DNA from: Malacoplasma sp. | GTDB taxonomy: Bacteria; Bacillota_I; Bacilli_A; Mycoplasmatales; Mycoplasmoidaceae | Assembly: GCA_029258015.1 (NCBI GenBank) | Contig: JARHZT010000033.1 | Location: 1 to 6,562, forward strand | Length of the DNA stretch: 6,562 nt | Direction of reading: 5' to 3' | Part shown: positions 1 through 6,562 of the stretch, piece after piece | Layout: every line of letters begins with the position of its first letter | How positions within the stretch are numbered: the first letter of the stretch is position 1 | Translations under genes and position numbers: made by a program | Notes under the pieces: model-generated | The model's input: the letters and a program-made list of their open reading frames with translations, nothing else | Databases searched by the model: none | What the model was told of the DNA's origin: nothing

Positions 1-239
1 AATTCTTTTAGTTGTTTTCTATCAACTTCTTGATCCTTTACATACTTTGTACCGAATAACTTCAAAATAAGTTTGTAACCTTCCTTATTTTTAAGGTATA
101 TTTTATGAACTCATTTATCAGTATTGAATGTTTCATACCCTAATGAAGCATAAAAGTTTGTAGCAGTTGTTTTACCTTCTCCTACAAACCCTGTAATGCA
201 TATTAAATTAGTTTTTACATTTTTTGACATCTTGGACAT
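1..239 (-). CDS. coaE: Dephospho-CoA kinase, N-terminal part (runs off window)
   Basis: CoaE phosphorylates the 3'-hydroxyl of dephospho-CoA with ATP, the last step of coenzyme A synthesis in the cytoplasm. About 79 N-terminal residues are visible; the rest lies beyond base 1. A P-loop GFVGEGKT sits at residues 17-24, followed by the segment NTDKWVHKIY (39-48), where the family usually has a DAD-type motif, and a DRKQL segment near residue 75 that matches the family's 'DR..L' region. Trp43 is encoded by TGA (111-113). The start at 239 is chosen because AGAGG lies 9 bases upstream and a TAG in frame at 252-254 blocks any earlier start. A second in-frame ATG at 230 has no such site. The gene overlaps the 3' end of mutM by 25 bases in another frame, which suggests translational coupling. 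The identity rests on the P-loop, the following motifs and the position after mutM. The P-loop and DAD motif are both non-canonical. Confidence 0.82.
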
Positions 240-1045
240 AAATAAGTACCTCTACCATTTACTTTTATTTTTATTATTTCTGCTTTACATCCAGGACAGG
301 GGAATCCTTTTTTAGTATGAACTTTTAAAAAGTTTTGAAACTCTCCCTTTTTTTCTTTTTTATAAAAGTATGTAGAAATCGTTGTTCCTTTGTTTTCTAC
401 AGCCTTTTTTAAAATTAATGTACTATTTTTTGCTATATCTTTAAATTCTTTATCACTTAATTCATTAGCTATTTTAGTTGGATGGATTTTACTAGCAAAT
501 AAAATCTCATCAGCATAAATATTTCCAATACCTGCAACATTAGTTTGATCTAATAATGAAGTTTTAATAACTCTAGAACTTTTTGATAGATTGTTTTTTA
601 AATATTTTCAATCATATTCTTCTTGTAAAGGATCTAAAGCTAGTTTTTTAATTTCTTTTGAATCTAAATAATCATCTTCACTATAGATTGTAAAAGTACC
701 AAATCTTCTAGTGTCATGATACCTTAAAACTTCATCTCCCATTTCTATAAAAACTAAAGTATGTTTTTTATCGTATGGAGAATCATTTTTTTCAAAGAAT
801 AATTTCCCTTCCATTCTTAAATGGACAACAAAAACCTTATTATGTGTAAGGTGAAAAACTAAATATTTACCATTTCTTGTAATATTTGTTATCTTTTCAT
901 TCATTAAGTGCTTTTTAAATTGATCAAAATCACAATTTTTGAATAATTTAGGCATGATAGTTTCAATATTAGTTATTTGTTTGTTTAAACAATTTTCTTC
1001 TATTAAATTGTCTATCATACTTTGTACTTCTGGCAATTCAGGCAT
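215..1045 (-). CDS. mutM: Formamidopyrimidine-DNA glycosylase (MutM/Fpg)
   Basis: This enzyme starts base-excision repair by removing 8-oxoguanine and formamidopyrimidines and cutting the abasic strand. The protein has 276 residues, normal for the family. After Met removal it starts PELPEV, giving the catalytic N-terminal proline and the following glutamate. Other visible motifs are the NGKYL lysine (K60), a lesion-stacking triad M78, R113 and F115 (in HDTRRFGT), and the helix-two-turn-helix signature LLDQTNVAGIGNIYADE near 164-180. A C-terminal zinc finger has Cys250, Cys253, Cys270 and Cys273 (CxxC, 16 residues, CxxC) with its conserved arginine at 265. Trp146 is a TGA codon (608-610); read with the standard code the gene would appear cut in half, but the frame and motifs continue on both sides. 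Only one base separates it from the exonuclease gene upstream, and its own end overlaps coaE. All catalytic and DNA-binding motifs are present, so it should be active. Confidence 0.97.
249..253 (-). promoter_or_regulatory. Shine-Dalgarno site for coaE inside mutM
   Basis: AGAGG on the minus strand ends 9 bases before ATG 239. It lies within the mutM codons for the C-terminal zinc finger, close to the arginine of the NGRGTYLC segment. It favours the start at 239 over the in-frame ATG at 230. Confidence 0.6.
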
Positions 1046-1046
1046 A

Positions 1047-1925
1047 TTATTCTCCTATGTATTTATTAAAGCCGCTAAAATTGTATTCTTTAATAACTTC
1101 TTTTATTTTATTTAAATCCATTTCTTTAGAAGCAAAATCTTCAAAGTTTTTATCATCAAAATAATTTCTTAAAATTGTTGCTAATTCTTTACATTTATAA
1201 GCTTCATCTTTTGAATTCAAAAATTTTTCTTTTACAGATTTAGATTTTATTAAATCCATATTTTCATAAATTGAATCTAATGTTTTAAATTTTGTAAGCA
1301 TATCAATTGCTGTTTTTTTTCCAATACCTTTAATTCCTGGAATATTATCTGATGAATCACCACTAATTCCTTTAAAATCAGGAATTTGAAATGGTAACAA
1401 TCCTTCAAATAAATTTTCAAAATTGTCATAAGTGTATGTAATTGTATCTGATATCCCTTTTTTAAATTGGACAACATTTGTATTTTCAGAAACTAATTGT
1501 AATAAATCATTATCTGAAGAATAAACTTCACAAAAAATACCATTCTTGTTTAATAAAGAACATGCACTTCCTACTACATCATCAGCTTCTATTCCCGAAA
1601 TACAAAAAGTATTTAAACCAAATAAAGGCATTATTTCTTTAATAGGTTCTATTTGAGAAATAAGTGAATCAGGTGTTTTTTTTCTTGTACCTTTATAATC
1701 TTCAAACATTTCTTTTCTAAAGTTTTTATCTTTATGATCAAATGCTATTAGATTATAGTCATACTTATTCATAGATAGAATTTTAAAAATAATAAGCATC
1801 ATTGTTTTAATAGCATTGGTTGGTTTTATATTATTTTTTAAATAAAAATCTAATTGAGTAATTGTTCCATAATATGCTCTAAACATTAATGAATTACCAT
1901 CAATTAATAATGCTTTTTTCTTCAT
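1047..1925 (-). CDS. Stand-alone 5'-3' exonuclease (PolA N-terminal type)
   Basis: A flap endonuclease/5'-3' exonuclease that would remove RNA primers and 5' flaps during lagging-strand maturation and repair. The 292 residues cover only the nuclease part of DNA polymerase I; there is no 3'-5' exonuclease or polymerase domain, and the next gene starts one base after the stop, so none was lost downstream. Metal-binding acidic residues are visible in order: D9 (LLIDGNS), D63 (AFDHKD), E113, D115 and D116 (GIEADDVVG), D138 and D140 (SSDNDLLQL), D190 and D193 (GDSSDNIPG). The helical arch basic cluster FRKEMFEDYKGTRKK (69-83) and the helix-hairpin segment IPGIKGIGKKTA (195-206) are also present. 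The protein has no tryptophan. GGAG 7 bases upstream of ATG 1925 supports this start. Free-standing versions are known in Mollicutes that lack full PolA. It lies between dnaE and mutM, where Bacillus has polA itself next to mutM. Confidence 0.95.
   Translation of the reverse strand: MKKKALLIDGNSLMFRAYYGTITQLDFYLKNNIKPTNAIKTMMLIIFKILSMNKYDYNLIAFDHKDKNFRKEMFEDYKGTRKKTPDSLISQIEPIKEIMPLFGLNTFCISGIEADDVVGSACSLLNKNGIFCEVYSSDNDLLQLVSENTNVVQFKKGISDTITYTYDNFENLFEGLLPFQIPDFKGISGDSSDNIPGIKGIGKKTAIDMLTKFKTLDSIYENMDLIKSKSVKEKFLNSKDEAYKCKELATILRNYFDDKNFEDFASKEMDLNKIKEVIKEYNFSGFNKYIGE
1051..1056 (-). promoter_or_regulatory. Shine-Dalgarno site for mutM inside the exonuclease gene
   Basis: AGGAGA on the minus strand lies 5 bases before ATG 1045. 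It is formed by the last sense codons of the upstream exonuclease gene (ata gga gaa taa), so mutM translation is expected to depend on ribosomes finishing that gene. Confidence 0.7.
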
Positions 1926-1929
1926 TATA

Positions 1930-4863
1930 TTACTCCATCATTTCTTTTATTTTTATTAGGGTTAATTTAAAAGTACTAGTTTTAAATGTAACTAAATATT
2001 TTTTAGATAAATCCAATTTAGCAACAGTTTCAATTAATTCATTGTTAAAACTACAAACTTCTATAAAATTATCAAATACATCTATGACTTTTAAAAAAAG
2101 CATATTTGTATTCTTTTTAGTTTTTTTCAATGTAAATGTTTTTATAGTAATCACACTATCAAATCAAACATTATCTTCTTTAATTTCATTTAATGGTTTA
2201 ATTTGATATTTTGCATATTTACTTAAAACTTCATCAATTTTATTTTGGATTTCTTTTTTATCTGTAAATACAGTACCTAATAAATTAAATTCAGTCTTCT
2301 TGAATAATTCTTTATCTTCTTCTGTTAATTCACATTCTTTAACCATGATATTGTTTTCAAAATCTTTTAGTTCTTTTCATATGCTGCTAACTTGAATAAC
2401 TTCATTCATGTTTTCTAGCATGAATTTTCTATTTAATTCAAAACAATCAAAACATCCTGCATATATTAGGGTTTCTAATGTCGATGTACCAACACCATTG
2501 CTCGAAAGTTTTTGGATTGCATCATAATAATTTACAAAACCATTATTATTTTTTCTAATAGTTATAATTTTTTTAGATGTTTCTTCGCCTATTCCTTTAA
2601 TTGAATTAAATCCAAATAAAATTTTTCTTTTATATAAACTTAGTGATTTTTCAGATAAGTTGATATTAGGTTTTAAAACATCAATTTTTAATCTTTCACA
2701 CTCTTCTAAATAAACTGGTGTTTTTGTTGTATTACCTTCAACACTAATCATTAATGTAGTCATGAACTCAATAGGATAATAGTGTTTTAAGTAAAGCAAT
2801 CAATAACTTATTAATGAATATGCAAACGAATGAGAGTGGTTAAAACCGTAATCTGCAAATGTATAAATATATGAGTATATTTTATCTAACTCATCTTTTT
2901 CATAACCATTCTTTAAAGCGCTTTCGTAAAACTTTTCTTTAAACTTATCTAATTCATCTCCTTTTTTCTTAGATATTAATCTTCTAAATGAATAAGCTTC
3001 ATATGGTGAGAAGTTAGCAATATTTTTAACAAGTGTAATAACTTGCTCTTGATATACTATTATTCCATACGTGGGTTCTAATATATCTTTATTTTTAATA
3101 TCAATATATTCTATTTCTTCTTTTTTATTCCTTCTATCTACAAGGTGTTTAATGTTTTGCATAGGACCAGGTCTATACAATGCTGAACATATAGAAATAT
3201 CTTCAATAGATTTTGGTTTAATTTTTTTAAGTGTTGCAGTCATTCCAGGAGATTCTAGTTGGAATATCCCTAATGTATGACCTTGTTGTGCATCTAAAAA
3301 TACTTTTTGATCATCTAAGTTTATTTTTGATAAATCCAAATCAATTTTATGAATCATTTTTATCATCTTTAAAACAAAATAAATTGTAGTTAAGTTAGTT
3401 AAACCTAATAAATCCATTTTGATTAAACCTAAATCTTCAAGGAATTCCATTGAAAATTGAGTAGCTATTTCACCATTAACACTACTTTGAATTGGAATAA
3501 TGTCTGTAAGTTTCTTTTTAGATAAAACTATCCCTGCAGCATGTAATCCAATTTGTCTAGGACATCCTATAATTTCAGAAGAAATATCAAACAATAATTT
3601 GTAATCTTCATAATACAATTTCAGTTCTTTGTTTTTTAAAATTGCTTCTTTTAAATTTTCATCATAATCACTTGGAACTAATTTACAAATCTTATTAATC
3701 TCTTTTAAATCTTTATTTAATATTCTTCCAACATCTCTAATAGCCATTTTAGCTTTAATTCTTTGAAAGGTTACTATATGAGCAACATGATCATATCCAT
3801 ATTTTGTAAATAAATATTCTACAATTTCTTGTCTTCTAGCATCCATAATATCTATATCAATATCTGGCATAGAAATTCTTCCGGGATTTAAAAATCTTTC
3901 AAATAGTAAATTATATTTGATTGGGTCAACTTCAGTAATTGATAAAAAGTATGAAACTAAACTACTAGCAGCAGAGCCTCTTCCAGGACCTACTAAAATA
4001 TTTCTATTTTTAGCTTCATTAACAAAATCTTGGACAACTAAAAAATAATCATTAAAACCCATGTCATTTATGACTTTTAATTCCTCATTTAATCTTTCTA
4101 TATAGATTTCTTTTTGACTAGGATCTATTTGTTTGTTAAGTATTTTATTATTCATTCCTTCTAAACAAAGCTTTTCAAGAAATGATTTTGAAGAAAGATT
4201 TAAACTATTTTTGTATTCAATAATATTGTTTTTTTCAAAATTAATTTCTAAATTTACATCTTGAATTTCTTTATTTAAATTCTCAATTTGTTCTGAATTA
4301 AATCTATTTAAAAATTCTTGCTTATCAATTAAACTTAAATCTTGTCCAACCAATAGTTCTTCAGGATTACAAGTCATATTATTTTTAATCATTTGCAATG
4401 CATTAAAAATTTTTAGATCATCTTTTTTATAAAATCTAACTTCATTACATGCAATCTCAGATAGTTTATAATGTTTAGTTTCTAAATCTAAATCACCATT
4501 TTTATCAATTATAAAAGTGTCTGATAAGTGTTTAAATACATCAAAGTTTTCATCTTTGGTTTGAATAGCAGATGAAATTTTTACAAGATTTAGATATCCA
4601 TTGTAATTCTTAGCAAATACTAAAAAGTTTTTATTAGACACAAAAACATCTAATCCAATTACTGGTATTAGATTGTTTTTTTTACATTTTAAATAAAAGT
4701 CCATAGCACCATATAGATTTACATCTGATAAAGCAACATATTTTTGATTTTGTTCAATAGCAAAATTAATAATTTGATCAATAGATAGTGATGAACTTAA
4801 AAGCGAATAATGAGAATAAGTATTAAGATTTAAAATTAAAGGATTAGTATTCATCTCTTTCAT
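1930..4863 (-). CDS. dnaE: DNA polymerase III alpha subunit, DnaE type
   Basis: A C-family replicative DNA polymerase that would work with PolC at the fork, mainly on the lagging strand in Firmicutes-like systems. The 977 residues include three TGA-encoded tryptophans (W688, W829, W900), each followed by clear in-frame homology. Order of parts: degenerate PHP domain (about 10-200); polymerase palm with GPGRGSAASS (292-301), MPDIDID (332-338; catalytic D334 and D336) and KMDLLGL (third catalytic aspartate D484); ALYRPGPM; YGIIVYQEQV; GFNHSHSFAYSLISYW ending at W688; tandem helix-hairpin-helix around GFNSIKGIGEE (751-761); C-terminal OB fold (about 902-977). It is shorter than Bacillus DnaE (about 1,115 residues), partly because the region before GPGRGS is compact. 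It lacks a 3'-5' exonuclease domain, so it is not PolC. ATG 4863 directly follows an in-frame TAA and is the farthest possible start; ATG 4854 is an alternative. Neither has a strong Shine-Dalgarno site, so coupling to the overlapping upstream gene is likely. Confidence 0.96.
1933..1936 (-). promoter_or_regulatory. Shine-Dalgarno site for the exonuclease gene, at the dnaE stop
   Basis: GGAG on the minus strand is formed by the last dnaE codons (atg gag taa) and lies 7 bases before ATG 1925. It suggests that translation of the exonuclease is coupled to the end of dnaE. Confidence 0.65.
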
Positions 4864-5101
4864 TTAAGATTTTTTTAATCACTTTTTTTTCGTTAGAACT
4901 TATTTTTTCATTTTCAAGTTTATACTTTAATGCTTTAGAATCCAATTTAGAATAACGTTTGTATAGAAAATCAACACTATCACCATTAGCGTTAAGTATA
5001 TCTACATTAATTTTTGTTGTTTCATTTCTAACACTATCTTTTAAAAATTTACTAGTTAATTCTTTTTGTTTTGCACTTTTTGAAGATCTTTTAAATTTCA
5101 T
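4844..5101 (-). CDS. Small basic protein of unknown function upstream of dnaE
   Basis: I do not recognise this 85-residue protein. It is rich in lysine and strongly charged, with no hydrophobic stretch long enough for a membrane helix, no signal peptide, no cysteine and no tryptophan. The N-terminus is basic (MKFKRSSKSAKQKE), the centre has a NANGDSVDFLYKRYSKLD segment, and the C-terminal third (about residues 53-85) looks helical and alternates lysine and glutamate. The composition suits a cytoplasmic nucleic-acid- or ribosome-associated protein, but that is inference. ATG 5101 is the only usual start codon in its open frame after the preceding stop. The ribosome-site is unusual: AAAAGG lies 15 bases upstream and a GAG only one base upstream. 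Its last 20 bases overlap the dnaE start in another frame. It is believed real because it fills the space between rel and dnaE, stays open over 85 codons in A/T-rich DNA, and overlaps dnaE in the manner of the other operon junctions. Confidence 0.7.
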   Translation of the reverse strand: MKFKRSSKSAKQKELTSKFLKDSVRNETTKINVDILNANGDSVDFLYKRYSKLDSKALKYKLENEKISSNEKKVIKKILNERDEY

Positions 5102-5130
5102 ACTCTTTTCTAAACACCTTTTCCTATTTG

Positions 5131-5136
5131 ATTATA
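5131..5136 (-). promoter_or_regulatory. Possible -10 box for the dnaE operon
   Basis: A perfect TATAAT on the minus strand lies in the 76-base gap between rel and the small gene. A start site about 7 bases downstream would fall near the GG at 5123-5124 and leave a leader of about 22 bases. No convincing -35 TTGACA is seen at 16-18 bases upstream (the stretch there is A/T only). Such matches arise by chance in DNA this A/T-rich, so this is tentative. Confidence 0.4.
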
Positions 5137-5159
5137 AATATAATTGTTTTTATTTTATT

Positions 5160-5182
5160 AATAACTTTTTAAAAAAATTATT
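5160..5182 (-). repeat. A/T-only inverted repeat at the end of rel
   Basis: The arms AATAA-x-TTTTT and AAAAA-x-TTATT meet around base 5171 and include the rel stop codon. In a minus-strand transcript the odd pair is a tolerated G-U; on the plus strand it is a C-A mismatch. The stem has no G-C pair, the loop is very small, and no run of U follows on the minus strand, so it is a poor terminator. It may simply be low-complexity DNA. Confidence 0.25.
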
Positions 5183-6562
5183 TGATTTTTATAGATGATA
5201 TTTCATCAAATTTGAACTTCAAATCAGAAATTATTTTATTTAATGTAATTAAATCATTAACATTAATTTCAAAATCAGCAACTCTTTCATTTTTATCATG
5301 ATAATCATGAGTTTTTAGACTCGTAATCTCTAACCCTTTACTTGTTATTGTATGAATTATTGGGTTTAGTTTCATTTTTATTGCTGTGAATACAATTTCA
5401 ATTCTTGCAGGGTAATTTCTATTAAATTCTTGAACTTTTTCCATATCTCATTCAATTACATATTTTTTAGAATTACCTTTTATCTTTTCACAATCAAATT
5501 TATGAATTAATAAATTGTTTTTAGATAAAATTCCAACAACTTGCATTCCAGGAATCTTAGTACAACACTCTGTTAAAATAGCTCTTTTGTAATATACACC
5601 TTTAATATCTTTTAAGTTGTATTTATAAAGATTTGATTTCTCTTTTATTTCTAATAATTGAGTGTAGTATTTTTTTCATTTCTTATTTTTACATAAGAAT
5701 CCATAAACAATTTCTTCTGAAATCAAATTATTTTTCAAATAAAAATTTACATATTTTTCCAATGATTCAAAATTTAAGAATTTTAAACGTTTTTTAATTT
5801 CTTTAACATTTTCAATATCATATCCTAAATTATCTTTAATGTTAGTCATGATACTAATATTTTTAGAATCTTTAGTTTCTAATTCAGCAAAAACATTTTT
5901 TGCTTCATCAAGTGTTGCATAGTTTTCTCATTCTTTAACAGCTTGTATCTCATTAGAATACTCAAATGTAATCACATCATCTTTAATCGGACTATAAGAC
6001 AATGGAACTGGTACACCTTCTTTAAAAACATTTTTTAAATATAAGATTTTATCTTTATTGTAACGATATGCTAAATCTAAAACTGTTGAGTTTTCTACAA
6101 TAACATATCATTTACTGTTGTTCATTATTAAAACATCATAAATTCTTGTTTTTTGAATATTTTTAATCTTTTTAGAAACATTCATTTCTTTAACATCAAA
6201 AATATCATACATTACATTATTAGTAACTTCTTGTGTATCATTTTCTTTATACAATCAGTGAGCTGCAATACCATAGTTTGCTGTCATATCCATTGATGTA
6301 TTTCTAATTTGTACTTCTAATAATGCTTTTTTATAAGTTACTGTTGTATGTAATGATTGGTATAAATTTAATTTTGGTGAAGAAATATAATCTTTGAAAG
6401 TATTAGGCAAGAATGTAAAGTTAATATGAATTAAACCTAATATTTCATAACATTTAAGTTCATCATAATTTCCAACTATTCTAATAGCAAAAATATCATG
6501 AATATTTTTTAAATGCATCCCTTTTTCTATCTTTTTGTATGTAGAATAAATTCCTTTAATTC
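5178..6562 (-). CDS. rel: (p)ppGpp synthetase/hydrolase, RelA/SpoT family, C-terminal part
   Basis: An enzyme of the stringent response that makes (p)ppGpp from ATP and GDP/GTP on starved ribosomes, and in bifunctional members also degrades it. About 460 C-terminal residues are visible; the N-terminal hydrolase domain and the start lie beyond base 6562. In order: synthetase domain with IYSTYKK, HDIFAIRIV (metal aspartate), TFKDYI (6390-6401 for TFKD), LYQSLHTTV and the catalytic glutamate of EVQIR (6315-6317); GIAAHW at the domain end; TGS domain with STVLDLAYRYNKD and VPVPLSY (about 5960-6170); a helical region; a conserved-cysteine segment with TECCTKIPG and FDCEK (5487-5573); and a C-terminal ACT domain (about 5180-5444). 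Five tryptophans are TGA codons (6255, 6108, 5928, 5676, 5448). TFKD resembles the RxKD motif of bifunctional enzymes rather than ExDD of synthetase-only RelA, which suggests a Rel-type protein. A gap of 76 bases separates it from the next gene. Confidence 0.95.

Noticed and set aside
228..230. coaE start at ATG 230
   Set aside because: The in-frame ATG at 239 has AGAGG at 9 bases, while ATG 230 has no Shine-Dalgarno site. It remains a minor alternative.
1277..1477. Open frame of 66 codons on the minus strand in another frame
   Set aside because: It is nested in the exonuclease gene, whose frame carries all nuclease motifs; this is a shadow.
1889..2206. Open frame of 105 codons on the plus strand
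   Set aside because: It lies antisense to the end of dnaE and the start of the exonuclease, has a hydrophobic composition typical of reversed A/T-rich coding DNA and no ribosome-binding site.
3071..3280. Open frame of 69 codons on the plus strand
   Set aside because: It is entirely antisense to the conserved RPGPM and YQEQV region of dnaE and shows no family motif.
1930..4863. dnaE appears broken into four pieces by stop codons, like a pseudogene
   Set aside because: All breaks are TGA in the same frame, with DnaE homology running across each one, and the same occurs in mutM, coaE and rel. Reassignment of UGA to Trp explains it fully.
5160..5182. Intrinsic terminator of rel
   Set aside because: The inverted repeat has no G-C pair, an almost absent loop, and no following U run on the minus strand, so I kept it only as a weak repeat.
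4959..5198. Open frame of 79 codons on the plus strand, hydrophobic
   Set aside because: It is antisense to the small gene and the gap. Its leucine and phenylalanine richness mirrors lysine-rich codons on the other strand. No ribosome-binding site is seen.

Overview
The window is a gene-dense, very A+T-rich piece of a chromosome that uses the Mollicutes genetic code. All genes lie on the minus strand. Five of them are core housekeeping genes, and three of these read through in-frame TGA codons at positions where the protein family has tryptophan or plain continuation (dnaE, mutM, rel). coaE has one such codon as well. All ten tryptophan codons I can find are TGA and none is TGG. A full-length RelA/SpoT-type protein, a PolC-independent DnaE and a free-standing 5'-3' exonuclease point to a Mollicute. 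The Spiroplasma/Mesoplasma/Mycoplasma mycoides side is my inference; the genus cannot be fixed from the sequence alone.

Layout in the direction of transcription, from high to low coordinates. (1) The C-terminal part of a rel/relA/spoT (p)ppGpp enzyme enters the window at its right edge and ends at 5178. (2) A 76-base A/T-rich gap follows, with a TATAAT box that may serve a new transcript. (3) A small basic protein of unknown function, 85 residues, comes next. (4) dnaE (977 residues) overlaps its end. (5) A stand-alone 5'-3' exonuclease of the PolA N-terminal type (292 residues) follows. (6) Then mutM/fpg (276 residues). (7) The start of coaE runs off the left edge. From the small gene to coaE every junction is an overlap or a gap of 4 bases or fewer, and several Shine-Dalgarno sites lie inside the preceding gene, so this looks like one translationally coupled operon.

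Together the operon supplies a replicative polymerase, the exonuclease that removes RNA primers and flaps, a base-excision glycosylase for oxidised purines, and the last enzyme of coenzyme A synthesis. The dnaE-exo-mutM-coaE order resembles the polA-mutM-coaE order of Bacillus and, as far as I recall, the dnaE-exonuclease-fpg-coaE neighbourhood of Mycoplasma genitalium.

I see no mobile element, CRISPR array, RNA gene or defence system. This is mostly an ordinary core region. The points worth a second look are the unrecognised small gene overlapping the dnaE start, the lost metal ligands in the DnaE PHP domain, substitutions in the Rel synthetase motifs, and the complete reassignment of tryptophan to UGA.
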